A DNA stretch of 64,000 nt from Hemibagrus wyckioides (taxonomy: Eukaryota > Chordata > Actinopteri > Siluriformes > Bagridae). The notes below the pieces were generated by a model. The model was given only the letters and a program-made list of their open reading frames with translations, searched no databases and was not told where the DNA came from. A program made the translations under genes and the position numbers. Location of the stretch: the NCBI RefSeq assembly GCF_019097595.1, contig NC_080715.1:2967073-3031072 (forward strand), given 5' to 3'. Below are positions 22,981 through 34,849 of this stretch, piece after piece (the stretch's first letter is position 1; each line of letters begins with the position of its first letter).

Positions 22981-23759
22981 AGGTGGATGTTAAAGTGCCT
23001 ATGGGGAAAAAGGAGGCAAAATCGATTTTGAATAAAAAGTTAATGAATAAATGGCAAAATAGATGGAAGAATAGCAGCACAGGGAGATGGTGTTATAATA
23101 TTACACAGTAATATAGGATAGTAATAATATAGGACAGTAGGGAGGATAAATTGTCAAGGAAGAAATAGGAAAGAAGAGGTGCGGTTGTCTTAAATAAGAC
23201 TGGGTCATACAGGGCTGAAATCAACACTGGCACTTATGGGTTTACATGAAAACAGGTTATGTGATGTATGTGGTGTATCTGAAAATGTTTATCATGTACT
23301 TTTTAGATGTGGTAAATACAGCATATATCGTGATATATTATTTAGTCACCTTGGAGTAGAAAGAATGACAATTGAAGATATTCTAGGAAAAGGTTTAAAG
23401 AATAGACAGGTATACAGAGCACTGATTAAATATATATATGACTCAGGTTTAGGATCTAGACTATAATATGTGTGGATGGGAGTATTCTACCCAATCTGGG
23501 ACATGAAGAGCTAATTGTGAGTGTTAGAGGAGCTGAACACACAGCACTAGCATGAGCATGTGAACTGAGTGCACCATAGATTGGAAGGAATACAGAACAT
23601 CCACCAAAATACCCCCTTCTCAAATTTCAGACTCTTCACCTATGTATGCTTACTTCACATCCAGTCCAGTAGGTGGCGAGAATGCTCCAAAGGAGTTATT
23701 CACCAATAAACAAGAAGAAGAAGAAGTTAGTTAAAGACTGAAAACTGCTGGAGGTTATA

Positions 23760-23762
<3 letters not shown>

Positions 23763-23791
<29 letters not shown>
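23763..23791. repeat. (CA)n microsatellite
   Basis: About 14 CA units just after the LINE tail. Confidence 0.95.
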
Positions 23792-23865
23792 CATTTTAGA
23801 AGGTTTTCTCTAAATCTTTTGCAAAGGCGTGCACAAGACCCTTATCAAGAGGATGAGAGTTTATC

Positions 23866-23940
23866 TATAAATAAAAGGCTCTAGTGTCCCTCTGTCACTT
23901 TACATCACTTGTCACAATTATCCACGTGCAGATGGTGAGT
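23866..23940 (+). promoter_or_regulatory. Possible orphan promoter and first exon ending in ATG|GTGAGT
   Basis: TATAAATA at 23866-23873 is followed about 60 bp later by CAG-ATG at 23932-23934 and directly by the strong splice donor GTGAGT at 23935-23940. A TATA box, a short leader and a donor right after the ATG is a known vertebrate first-exon layout. I could not find a matching second exon downstream, so it may be a detached remnant or chance. Confidence 0.3.
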
Positions 23941-24829
23941 TTATTTTGTTTAAACTCTTGTGTCTTAAAGGACATCAGCACGAGGCTGTAGTTGAAGGAG
24001 CATGACATATGAAGATGATTGAAGGCATTTACACTGAGGCATTAATTATCTTTACAGCTTTAATGAGAAAACCAACCGAATAACAAATCCAGCATTATAA
24101 ACATTCTTAAGCTTCACTCCACCATATAGCCTACTCTGGGTCCCCCTAGCGGCTGTATGGTATAATACACCCCAGATAATACACAATACCCTGACATCTC
24201 CTTCAAGTTAAATACTTCACGTCATATTTCTGTTTACTTTATGAACATAATAACATTCATATTACCTTCTTTTCTAGTAACCTTACAACACAACACTCTC
24301 TCTGTATGTAACTCTAGAGCTTAATGATCAACATTTGTTTATTTTTGCATTAAACATACCATTACTCTGTTATTGTTGTAACATGTCACAATTTCTTACT
24401 TCACATCAAATCTCAGAATATTCATTACTCTGTTGTGTTTATAACCAAATCTGGTCACATAACACATTTAACATGATAAAAACACTAACAGTACTGACAC
24501 ACTGACAGTATGTAATCATTCACTTTCATTTTTTCCATCTGTTCAGTAGGCTTGATCTCTCTGTCTGATTTAGTGATGTTAGATTTCATTGCATCAGTTC
24601 TGCTGGTAAATCAGAGTCCATACGAGGCTGAGCTTTCAGTGGTGATTGATCTGGACTTGTCACTGTCTTTAAAGTCCTTTTCAGAACTCCTTCAGTGAAG
24701 ATGTCTGAGATTTCTCCTTTTCCCTGCCTCCTTTTCACTGTAAACCAATTTGAAAGTGCCCGTGCCTACTAGATCCTTTTGAAACTTTTCACAAGCAAGT
24801 CTGTACGCTCAAATTGAAAATCCTGATTT
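23941..24829. other. No gene recognised
   Basis: AT-rich anonymous DNA. The part at 24540-24760 is less AT-rich and might be old coding sequence, but I cannot assign it. Confidence 0.45.
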
Positions 24830-25081
24830 GGGCGTACCTCGTTTCTGAATCTATCAGCCGGAGCTCCTGGCATCCACCGACACCACAGTTTCCTTTTCTG
24901 GATCGTAATATTCCAGGGCTGGAGTTTTAGTGACCACATCCTTAAGTTTACTGAATGATCTTTTTTGCTTGTGCTCCCCTGTCCACTCCCCCACTGTCCT
25001 TTCTTTTGCACTTTCTGCACTCGTTATGTAATGCTGGACATTTTCTGATGTTTTTATGTCCTGTTTTACCACACCGGCCAC
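24830..25081 (-). pseudogene. gypsy pol scrap (RT connection/RNase H start)
   Basis: The minus-strand frame reads FSKLKDVVTKTPALEYYDPEK followed by VVSVDARSSG, the junction where gypsy RT passes into RNase H (canonical first Asp in SVDAS). Only about 80 residues remain. The frame is shifted beyond both ends. Confidence 0.7.
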
Positions 25082-25304
25082 ACTCTGTGTCTTCTATTCT
25101 GTCCTCACCACTTGTGTTTGTCTCTCATCCAGGGAGTGTTTGTTACCTTTGATGAGTGCCTGGAGGCTACCTCTTGCCCACTGCCCACTGACTGACCCTC
25201 CTGCTGGCTAATCTGCTGTGCAACATCCTCAGCCTGCTGTGTCATTTGCACTGTCATTTTTAAGGTAATTGCTGTCATAAGCTGCATTCTCTCAGAAGCT
25301 CAGT

Positions 25305-25503
25305 GAATTTAAGCATGGTGGCGTGATAGAAAAATTCCTATAAACACACTCCTAAACCTTGTGGAAAACCTTCCCAGAGGAGTTGAAGCTGCAAAGGGTG
25401 GGACAACTCCATCTTAAACCCTACAGATTAAGAATGGGATGTCATTAAAATTCAGGTGCAGGTAAAGACAGACGTCCCAAAACTTTTGGCAATATAGTGT
25501 AGT
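25305..25503 (+). mobile_element. Tc1-like transposon end fragment
   Basis: It ends CAAAACTTTTGGCAATATAGTG followed by TA, matching the TIR of the element at 2085-3476. The preceding bases (TTCCTATAAACACACTCC, then CTTCCCAGAGGAGTTGAAGC) match the transposase 3' region of that family. Only one end is present. Confidence 0.85.
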
Positions 25504-25535
25504 TTATAAATAGGAACATGAAGTAAAGATGGTTT

Positions 25536-25612
25536 GTTTATTTATTTATTTATTTATTTATTTATTCATTCATTCATTCATTCATTCATTCATTCATTTA
25601 TTTATTCATTTA
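25536..25612. repeat. (TTTA)n/(TTCA)n microsatellite
   Basis: A run of TTTA units switches into TTCA units and back, a compound tetranucleotide repeat. Confidence 0.95.
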
Positions 25613-26384
25613 CTAACACTTATTTATTGCTTAATTATCTGTCTGTTTAGGCTATTTGTGAATGAGTTTAGGTGTACATGATCCTCTCAATGTATTATCC
25701 ACCTCCTTTAGACACAAGCCATAGTACATGAAAGATGCTGTCTAAAGCTACTGGCTAACTACCTTAAGTGTAAGTACCTCCTGATCTTCTCTGAAAACTT
25801 GCTGATGATGGGAGTAACCAACAGAGGGTTTCTCCATCACTGCTGACTGATATTTTTATTTCAGTGTGATAAATCTATGGTGTGTGACTCTGACTGACTT
25901 TCCCCCTCATTACTGCATGTCCTGACAGTGACAACACATCATCAGGTTATACCCCTGTAGGGTTTTCTTGGTGTGTTTCTCATGCTGCAGAAAATACAAT
26001 CATAAAAGTAAATTGTATGAATTTACATAGCTAACTGTATGGAATAGTTTCTTTTAAAACCAGTGTGAGTTCTAACACAGTGTTACAACATGCCCCCTGT
26101 GAACTACTGAGATTCAGACCTCAATACTCAATTCTGCAGCTGAATAAACATTTAGAGACTATGTAGTATTATAACTGAGAGATTATAGATTAAAATGATA
26201 GTAAATTTGTCTAGTTTTAAATATAACACCAAACACAATGCTTTTATTATCTCCCAAATTTGTTTGATATTTTTTAACACAGTGTTGGTATGGCAACCAG
26301 TAAATACAGGAAGTTTCATCATAACAGTGTAGGAGGAAAATACTAAATGAAGTAGAAATCTATCTCTAAAGGGAAGATCAGTTT
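25613..26384. other. No gene recognised
   Basis: AT-rich anonymous sequence between a microsatellite and the L2 LINE. No exon-like block seen. Confidence 0.5.
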
Positions 26385-26431
26385 GAGATGGCGGCGCGGC
26401 AGTCGCACGCAGCGGCCACTCCGGAACCAAA

Positions 26432-27720
26432 ATGGCGCTTTCTTTTTGTTTTAGCGCGAAATTAAAAGTGCATGGACGCCAAAGACAGTGGTGTTCATGT
26501 ATACAACCGCAGGCGATACTACAGTACAGAAATCATGCAGTTACTAACGTGCATGATGATGTACTCTGCAAACTTCGCAAACTCGGCTTGCTGCGAAGAC
26601 CAGGCCTTCAGTCCTCGGCGTTGCCTGATGCCGGTGGGCGGGAGAGAGGACGTCACAAATGGTGTTCGAGGAAGCGGAAGCGCGGTAAACAGGCAGGTGT
26701 CCGTGCTAGGCTAACAACAAACCCTAGCCGGCCGGCACTCCCTTCCATCATCTTGTCCATCGTCTGCTCACTGGATAATAAACTGGACTACATCCGACTC
26801 CAGCGAACTACACGGCGTGAGTTCAGAGACTGCTGCGTCTTTGTTTTCACGGAGACGTGGCTCAGCGACAGAGTTCCGGACGCCGCCATTCAGCTAGCCG
26901 GGCTAACCGTGTTTCGTGCCGACAGGAATGCAGCTCTGTGCGGTAAGACTCGCGGTGTGTTTACATCAACACGGAATGGTGTAAGGACTCTGTGCTTGTT
27001 TCTAATTGCTGCTCATCGCTAGTGGAGTTTGTGACTGTTAGATGCAAACCTTTCTATTTGCCCTGGGAATTCACCACCACTTTCATTATCGCAGTTAACA
27101 TTCCACCCAGCGCTATGCTAAGGAGGCTCTGTGTGAACTCTACGGAGCTATTAGCTAGCTGCAGAATGCTCACTCCGACGGACTGCTTATCATCACTGGA
27201 GATTTCAATCATGCAAATCTCAGAACAGTGCTCCCTAAATTCCATCAGTATGTGGACTTTGCTACGAAAGGGGCGAACACACTGGATGTTGTTTACACAA
27301 ACATTCCCGGCGCATATCGTGCAGAGCCCCGCCCCCACCTCGGCTACTCAGACCACATCTCTGTTATGTTGATTCCAGCATACAGACCACTCCTCAGGTG
27401 CTCTAAACCAGTTCTGAAACAAGTTAAAACCTGGCCAGCAGCTGACTGGGACATGTTTAGGGAGTCTGCAACCAACGGCGACTCTATTGACTTGGAGGAG
27501 TACACGGCATCAGTGACCAGCTACATCGGGAAGTGCATTGATGACGTGACGATCTCCAAGACCATCACCACATGCTCCAACCAAAAGCTGTAAATGACTG
27601 CAGGAGTATGTGCTCTACTGAAGTTGAGAGACTCCGCCTTCAGAGCAGGGAACAGGGCAGCCTTAAAAACAGCAAGGGCCAAACTGTCCCGAGCCATCAG
27701 GGAGGCGAAGCATGTGCACG
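26432..27720 (+). pseudogene. L2 LINE endonuclease part, frameshifted
   Basis: Signatures are [40 protein letters not shown] with the catalytic Glu, [20 protein letters not shown] (about 27190-27245, across a frameshift), [14 protein letters not shown] and [14 protein letters not shown] with the final Asp-His pair. At least three frameshifts between about 26950 and 27230 and a stop at about 27592 break it. The linker then runs to the LTR at 27722. Confidence 0.85.
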
Positions 27721-27721
27721 C

Positions 27722-28716
27722 TGTGGGAGATAATTTTGTAATTGAGGGTATATATGTATGAAGTGTGTATTTGATGTTGTGTGGAATAACCAGGGGGCAG
27801 CATGAGTGAGTTCTCAGGTAAGGTTTATTCGTTAGATCGTTTATATAACAATATAGGGTTTAACGCGACATGTAGCTCGGTCGCGGGCCTTGCATGTAGT
27901 CTGCAAGGGCTTTAGAGAGCGAGCAGCTGTATCAATGATGTCAGTCTGGCAGGCTTTCTCAGCGGTACCAGGCTTCCCAAATTTGGACCAATCAATGGCA
28001 GAGATGCACCCTAGATCATCATGGCCCATCTTTGCTCCACTGGTACCTTGAGAGGCAATGATCTCATTATGAAAAAGCGCAGCGCGTGCTGAACGGCGAT
28101 GGTGGTACCAGGTGAAATATCTAGATCACATATGTAGAAGAGAACAGATAAATCAGAAAGCCGTGAAATGTAGAGTATAATGAAAAAAAGAGTAAAGAAG
28201 GGTGTAGGCCCCTGAAGAACTGAGAACTTACCCATGCTGTCTGCTGAGGATGAATGGGGTGCTTGAGAGAGTGAGGCTGAAGAAAATCCCACTGGTGGGG
28301 AGAAAACACCCAGTTTTTTAAATATAATAATTCAGGAAAGTTTAATTATCATGGTATTCGAGAAGTTGTAAATTCAAAGATAATGGTGTAAAAAAAGAAC
28401 CTAAAGTTCCAAAAAGAAAAATAGGTGGGATTGTCTCAGCAAAGAACCAGTGAGAGATAAGGAAAATGTATATAAAGGCTGTGGTTGGAGTTCCCCATTC
28501 AGAGGTTGTTGGGACGTTCATGCGTGAGCATCTCAATTCTTGTATCAGCGCTGATTGCAAATAAAATCTCTTATCTGCATTCATCTAGTCTGCTTGATTG
28601 GCTTATTTAGTTTGGAGTCCTAATTAGTTGAGAGTCTCGCTCAGACTGAGCTGTCGGGTCAGTGTGGAACTGGAGTCAGATCTTTGTAGTGAGTACAGTA
28701 GAATTTTTATTCCACA
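27722..28716 (+). mobile_element. Solo retroviral-type LTR inside the L2 LINE (995 bp)
   Basis: It begins TGTGGGAGATAA and ends TTATTCCACA, giving TGTGG/CCACA termini. The 4-bp direct repeat ACGC flanks it at 27718-27721 and 28717-28720. LINE coding sequence reads straight across once the LTR is removed. Inside are TATATAAAGG at about 28469 and AATAAA at 28560, the spacing expected of an LTR promoter and polyadenylation signal. No internal coding region remains, so it is a solo LTR left by recombination. A 4-bp target duplication suits a vertebrate endogenous retrovirus; orientation is inferred from the TATA and AATAAA order. Confidence 0.85.
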
Positions 28717-29985
28717 ACGCCCAGAAAATCCACGGCCACTTCCAGAACAGCAGAGACTCCCTGCGCATGTGGCAGGGCATCCAGGCAATCACCAACTACA
28801 GGACAATATCACCTGCCTGTGACAGTGATGCCTCCCTTCCAGATGAGCTGAACGACTTCTACACTTGGTTTGAGGCACAGAACAACACAACAGCAAGGAA
28901 GACCATCCCTCCTCCTAACGACCAGGTGCTCTGTCTCACCACGGCTGATGTAAAGAGAACTCTATGCAGAGTTAACCCACGGAAGTCTGCTGGACCAGAC
29001 AACATTCCTGGCAGAGTGCTCAGGGAGTGTGCAGAGCAGCTGGCAGATGTCTTCACTGACATCTTCAACATCTCGCTGAGCAGCTCCATCATCCCTTCAG
29101 ACAACGACCATTGTCCCTGTGCCAAAGTCGTCTATGGTTTCCTGCCTCAATGACTATCCTCCCGTCACACTCACACCAATCGTGATGAAATGCTTTGAGA
29201 GGCTCGTCATGAGGCACATCAAAACACAGCTACCACCCTCACTGGACCTCTTGCAGTTTGCGTATCATCCTAACCGTTCCATGGACGATGCCATCACCAC
29301 AACCCTCCATCTTGCCCTCACACACCTGGACTGTAAGGACACATATGTACGATTGCTGTTCATAGATTTCAGTTCAGCATTCAACACAATCATCCCTCAG
29401 CAGCTGATTGAGAAGCTGAGCCTGCTGGGCCTGAACACCTCTCTCTGCAACTGGATCCTGGATTTCCTGACTGGGAGACCTCAGTCAGTCCGGATCGGGA
29501 GCAGTATCTCCAGCACCACCACACTGAGCACTGGAGCACCTCAGGGCTGTGTGTTCAGTCCACTGCTGTTCACTCTGCTGACTCAAGACTGTGCAGCAAT
29601 GCACGGATACAACCACATCTTAAAGTTCACCGATGACACGACCGTGGTGGGTCTCATCAGCAAGAACGACAAGTCAGCATACAGAGAGGAGGTGCAGCAG
29701 CTAACAGCAGGGTGTAGAGCCAACAACCTCTCCCTGAATGTCGACAAGACTAAAGAGATGGTTATTGACTTCAGGAGAGCACAGAGTGACCATTCTCCGC
29801 TGTTTATCGACGGATCCTCTGTGGAGATCGTCAAGAGCACCAAATTCCTTGCTGTTCATCTGGCAGAGAACTTCACCTGGTCACTCAACACCAGCTCCAT
29901 CACCAAGAAAGCCCAGCAGCACCTCTACTTCCTGAGGAGGCTGATGAAAGCCCCTCTCCCTCCCCCCATCCTGACTGTGTTCTAA
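28717..29985 (+). pseudogene. L2 LINE reverse-transcriptase part, frameshifted
   Basis: It resumes with the linker ([23 protein letters not shown]) and reads [20 protein letters not shown]. After a frameshift at about 29110 it continues with [54 protein letters not shown] and the palm box KFTDDTTVV, where the usual Ala is Thr. The thumb ([17 protein letters not shown]) and C-terminal helical part follow to a stop at 29983. Only the frameshift and terminal stop clearly break this half. Confidence 0.87.
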
Positions 29986-30380
29986 AGAGGGAACATCGAG
30001 AGCATCCTAAGCAGCTGCATCACTGCCTGGTTTGGGAACTGCACCATCTCAGATTGCAAGACCCTTCAGTGGATAGTGAGGACAGCTGAGAAGATCATCA
30101 GAGTCTCTCTCCCCTCTATCAAGCTCATTTACACTGCACTCTGTATCCGCAAAGCTAACAGCATTGTGGATGACCCCACACACACTAACACACCCCACAC
30201 ACCCCTCACACACACTCTTCACCCTACTGTCATCTTGAAAGAGGTACCAGAGCATTCAGGCCCTCGCAACCAGACTGTTGAACAGTTTCTTTCCTCAAGC
30301 CATCAGGCTCCTCAACACCCGGGACTGAACTGTACAAAACTCTCTCTCACACACACACTCATTCAGGACTGAACTGTACA

Positions 30381-30411
30381 TAACTTTCTGTCTCTCACAC
30401 ACACACACACA

Positions 30412-30455
<44 letters not shown>

Positions 30456-30482
30456 TGTGTGGACACACACACACACACACAC
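30381..30482. repeat. Compound (CA)n-(CT)n-(CA)n microsatellite
   Basis: CA, then CT, then CA tracts in the 3' UTR of the L2 LINE. Confidence 0.95.
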
Positions 30483-30959
30483 AACTTATATTGTTCAATA
30501 CTTATTGCACTACCTCAACTCCTGTGTTTCTTATCTGCTGCTATACTTATATTTATTTCTATTTTGCACTACCTCAACTGCTGCTATATTGTATTTTTGC
30601 ACAATACATGTTGTCAGGCCCCAAAGATCATCATCTCATTTTATTTAATTTCATTTACATTTCATTGCATGTTCTTTTTCCTTTTTTTCGGTGCTAAGTG
30701 TCCTGTGTTTTTGTGTTGTCTTTTTTGTATTTATTATTGTTTGCACTGTCTTGTCATTACACTTTACACTTTATGTGGCACACTTTACACTTTATGTGGC
30801 TTGGACGACCTTTTGGTCCTAGCTTTGTGTTGTTCTTGTGAGCTGGAGTGATGCTGCACAAAGGGTATTTAAGAATTTAAAGTTAACTATGACATGGGGA
30901 GCAAAGAACTGTAATGGATCAAGGCAGCTCTGCAGACACTGACTTGAGGGGGCGAGCTG

Positions 30960-31135
30960 GCAATTCCAAGTAATAATGGACCACAAGAACCTCGAGTACA
31001 TCAAGGAACCTAATAGGTTGAACCCCTACCAGGCTAGTTAGGCTCTCTTCTTCATCAAATTCAATTTAAATGTCACATACTGACCAGGTTTCAAGAACAC
31101 CAAACCTGATGCCTTTTTGAGATGACCCAGTTAAC
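30960..31135 (+). pseudogene. gypsy RNase H scrap
   Basis: The frame reads [20 protein letters not shown], then YQAS, a stop, ALFFIKFNLNVTY and GFKNTKPDAF. This is the end of the RNase H domain of chromovirus-type gypsy pol. It directly follows the broken 3' UTR of the L2 LINE, so a rearrangement joined the two. Confidence 0.75.
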
Positions 31136-31139
31136 CAGG

Positions 31140-32315
31140 TCATAAACTCCTTCCGCCATCACTGATCATTGTCACCATCCACTGGGAATTGATGGACTGC
31201 TGGACAGTTTCTGACTATCAATGTATAGCAAAACAAACATACAGGATTTAAAAGCAGTGCTCAGTTATGCTTACCAACTTTGTTGTTGTGTTGTAATTTG
31301 TTAGGTTCTATGCTTTGTTCTAGATCTATTTATTGATTTTTTTGTCAAAATCTAGTCAAAATTTAGCCTTTATTCTCTTTTGGCCAAAAGCTCTGTGTTT
31401 GAATATTTTTGGTGACAATATTTCACTGGCATTCCCGGGGCATTTTTTAAGCTTTAAGGTATAAGGGTATTGTATGTATGTTTTCATACTGGTGTCTTCT
31501 GGATTAATCATAACAAACCCATGAATGATGAGTGAAAATCAGAATGAGCTGACATCGAAGAACAACAGTGAATTCGTTGGGTTTCTCCCTGTGCTGGTTT
31601 CAGTAAGGATGATGTTACTACAGTAAAGGAACATTAATCAAAACATTTTCTATAATAAATCTGAAATGATACAATTCCCTACAAACTATCTGAAGAATTC
31701 TTGTTGTAAACATTAGCAATAACCTGGTACATGTGGAAAGCTGCTGTCTTATCTGACTGCCATTATCCTTATTGCTTGACCTGTCTAAAATGAACAACCA
31801 GAAAATAAAAAGACTTTTTTAAAAGTTGTTGTTTTTTGGTATGGGTAATTGTCATTAAATTAAGGATTGAACTTATTTATTCATACTTTTATTTAAAATA
31901 ATTCTCCAAGGTAGAGATTCCCAAACTAGAAGTTGTGTCCGCTTGTACCATTGCTTGATTTGTAAATAATAATAAGAGAAATTCACCATTTCATCCAGTC
32001 AGTTTACAAAAATATTATAAATATTTAACATAGATTTTGTGTGCTAATATTTTGAAATATTAGTGGGAATCACATTCAAAGAGGATATCTTAAATAAATA
32101 AAGCAATGTTCAGCATTTTACTACTTTACACCTAAAAAATACAGATGGAATAAACAACTACTATCATTTAAAAAGAAAAACAAAATAAAATTTAAACCGT
32201 GAAATTTCCTTAGCTTTGTTGTGAATTCCCCGAAGCAGACCAGGGGACTCGGAAGTTGTGTTCAGCAGGAATGTTTTATTGGAGATCAGAACACACCAAG
32301 TGCAGTGAAAAAGAA
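31140..32315. other. No gene recognised
   Basis: AT-rich anonymous sequence with no open frame or repeat structure I could classify. Confidence 0.5.
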
Positions 32316-32320
32316 CATAC

Positions 32321-32686
32321 TGTAAGGACTCGTCGGACACCGGAGTGTTAGAATCCATTTGCAGATCTTTATTTAAACAACAGGCAATAATCGTAAGTCG
32401 AGGAAACGAGGCAAAAAGGTCGAAACTGGAAAACAAATACTGTAATTGAAAACCAAAATGCAAACCGAAACTCGTAGTCAATATGGAACAGGCTAAGGTC
32501 ATACACTAGGCAAACAAGAGAGAATATCAATCAAGGCTTGGCACGTATCACACAGAAAACAATGCTTCGCATAGGAGCCGAGGTAGCACACTGCTTAAAT
32601 ACCCAAATAAACAGGAAGTAGGCAGTCACAGTCAATATTCTGGCGATGGCTCCCTCTGGTGTTCTGGCTCTGAGTGCCCTGTGACA
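32321..32686 (-). mobile_element. Solo gypsy LTR (366 bp) with 5-bp target duplication
   Basis: It begins TGTAAGGACTCG and ends CCCTGTGACA, and CATAC flanks it on both sides (32316-32320 and 32687-32691). It resembles the LTR at 36794-37174 (shared TGTAAGGACT, GAATCCATTTGCA, CAAGGCTTGG, TGGCTCCCTCTGGTG-like), so both belong to related gypsy families. Strand follows the coding direction of that element. Confidence 0.88.
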
Positions 32687-32691
32687 CATAC

Positions 32692-33360
32692 GTTGCAGTT
32701 TTAAAGGCCTTGAGTAGGCAGACCTTGAAGGTGTGATGATACAAAAGCCTGGAGGTAATACTCACCCAAGGGGAGGTAAACCTCACAGGTGTCAAATCCC
32801 TGGTATGACAATGCAAAAGCCTAGAGGTGATACTCTTAAACAAAGCATTAAATGGGAGAAAGTAGTTCAACATTTCTTTAAGATTGTAGGAGAGCACTTC
32901 TTACTGCTCTATTAGACAATGGCTGATCTGAAAACAGAGTTTTGTAAATAAATACTGGTGATGTTTGAATGCTACTGAAGCTCTGAATAATATTAATAAA
33001 GTGGTGTGCATGATCTTGCCAGAACTTTCCAGCAATTCATAAGTGCAGATGATTCTCGTAATATAACGACACTGGTACACCTACAAAGATAATGTGACCA
33101 ATATTCTCTCTTTCTTTCTCTTAGTATATATGAAGCCTGATGACAGCAAAAGAAAATCATTTTAAATAAATCAAAATAAAACTAAAACAATCACCCCAGT
33201 GACCTCCCTGGGCATTCCTAATAAATACTGGTGTTATATAATTATTTAAAGATAGTTATGTCAGAAACACACTTATAGATTTTTATTCGCTTTCACAATG
33301 AATTAAAAATTAATCAGGTGTTAATGTATACTAAAATGTGGAAGGCATGACACTTCCGAC
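32692..33360. other. No gene; degenerate ~80-bp tandem repeat near 32738-32845
   Basis: ACAAAAGCCTGGAGGTAATACTC and GCAAAAGCCTAGAGGTGATACTC occur about 80 bp apart with related flanks, suggesting two diverged tandem units. The rest is AT-rich and unassigned. Confidence 0.4.
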
Positions 33361-33413
33361 TGAGATCCAGGTCATCTGTGGGAAATTTCTGAAACTTATA
33401 CTTGTCTTATACC

Positions 33414-33806
33414 TAATCATTAAGTACGTTTGATTTTAATCAGTAAGGGACGGTTAATGCTAATTTTAATTCTAATTTTAATAATTTTGAATACTTTCTT
33501 TTAATCCTTAAGATAGATCCGAGTCAGGTTTAATCATTAAGACATGAACAAAGAGATTAGATAAATTGTTTAATCATAGGTAATGATTAAGGATAAACTG
33601 GTTAATCATTAGATTCATTCGGTTATGTTTAATTATATGATGATTCTCATTTTGGTAATCAGTACTTACTTTCATTGTTAATCACTGATATGTTGCATAT
33701 CTAATTAGCGTCTCTAATTTATTGATTATTTGATAACAATCATAGTTATTTGATTATTTGGTTATCTAATAATTCTTTCACTGTTAAGCACCTGCCATAA
33801 TCATTA
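33414..33806. repeat. Cluster of TAATCATTA-type motifs
   Basis: Exact TAATCATTA occurs at 33414, 33531, 33603 and 33798, and TAATGATTA at 33581. Many near matches (TAATCAGTA, TAATCATAG, TGATTATTTG) lie between. It could be a degenerate short-period repeat or a cluster of homeodomain-type sites. Confidence 0.5.
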
Positions 33807-33829
33807 GTCAGCAGGTAAGCTTAGGATAA

Positions 33830-34849
33830 ATAGATAAAATTAACATAAACCTAAACGTAGAAGTTATAGGACAAAAAAAATATATAAAATCATAAAAAAT
33901 AGAGATGAGCAAAACTGGCTGAATCATCGTTAGTGGGTTATTATTCTCGAACTTTCTGGCTTTGGAGTAAACATCACAAGGACATAGGCTAGCACATCGT
34001 ACCATATCACGGTGTTGGCTCCACTGAGACCGAAAAAACATGTTGACGAAGTTCAGAATCCTTGGGCTTAAGGGCGAGAACACCATAACAGTCTTATTTG
34101 ACCCAATTCTGACTAGAGTGTTTATTTTAGGAAAATTAAAGTTAAAACTACCCATATATAATGTACAGGTGTTATATCACATCTTATTATCTCATGAAAA
34201 TAAAAAAAGCAGCTTACCTTAGCAAGTGGAAAGTTGGTAAAACTCCTTGTGGCATAAGTAAGAACTAAACAATAGGCACCGAGACGAGAGGGGGTTTGGA
34301 GAAGATGTTATTGAAGCGCCAGCAAAATATTATTGCAGTGGCGGATGTTAATGTAAACATAGGGACACAACACACCGAGTAAGTGTAATGGAAAAGCACA
34401 GACTTTAATTGAGAGAATTTAGGAATTTAAATTAAATTAAAGTAAACTGACTACTCCTAGCCTAAATAAATCAGTAATAAACAAACTCAACGTAAACCAA
34501 CCTAAACTGCATACAGAGCTATTTTGCCCTTTTATTTTTACCTTATTAGCAGTATTACTTGGGTAACCTGATGTAGATTAAAGATACTGCTCGCGGCCTA
34601 AATAGTGGGAATACATAGAATGGTGTAAATGTAAATGTGATAATAAAAATAGTGGTAAGGTCCTCAGATTTCTAATAAATGTCAGCCAGTCACCTTCAAC
34701 TACACAGGAACAACCACAATGAATACATGGAACATGTGGGTGAATGTTGAATTAAAGGTGTAAAGGGTATAATGACATAAATGTGTTTTTTGGGCTAAAT
34801 AAGGTTTAATAGAAGTTAGATAGATCAACAATATGTGTCAATATTAAAA
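33830..34849. other. No gene recognised
   Basis: AT-rich sequence. The small open frames have no support. Confidence 0.45.

Larger units (their letters stand above)
19560..23735 (+). mobile_element. Nimb/I-type LINE, near full length but broken
   Basis: It begins around a TCTCGCGAGA palindrome at 19658, followed by an ORF1 with CCHC knuckles, an ORF2 with endonuclease, RT and an RNase H motif, and a 3' tail ending in a GAA-type repeat (23710-23728). An RNase H domain after the RT, together with triple CCHC knuckles in ORF1, marks the I superfamily (I/Nimb). Frameshifts and stops occur in both ORFs. Confidence 0.82.
26385..30850 (+). mobile_element. L2-type LINE, near full length, split by a solo LTR
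   Basis: The 5' end is GC-rich with GAGATGGCGGC at 26385. It is followed by the endonuclease (to about 27595), a linker, RT (28717-29985) and a long 3' UTR with CT and CA repeats. The 3' tail found in the second copy (56405-58085) is missing here: the sequence breaks at about 30850 into a gypsy scrap. A 995-bp solo LTR interrupts the linker. Confidence 0.88.
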
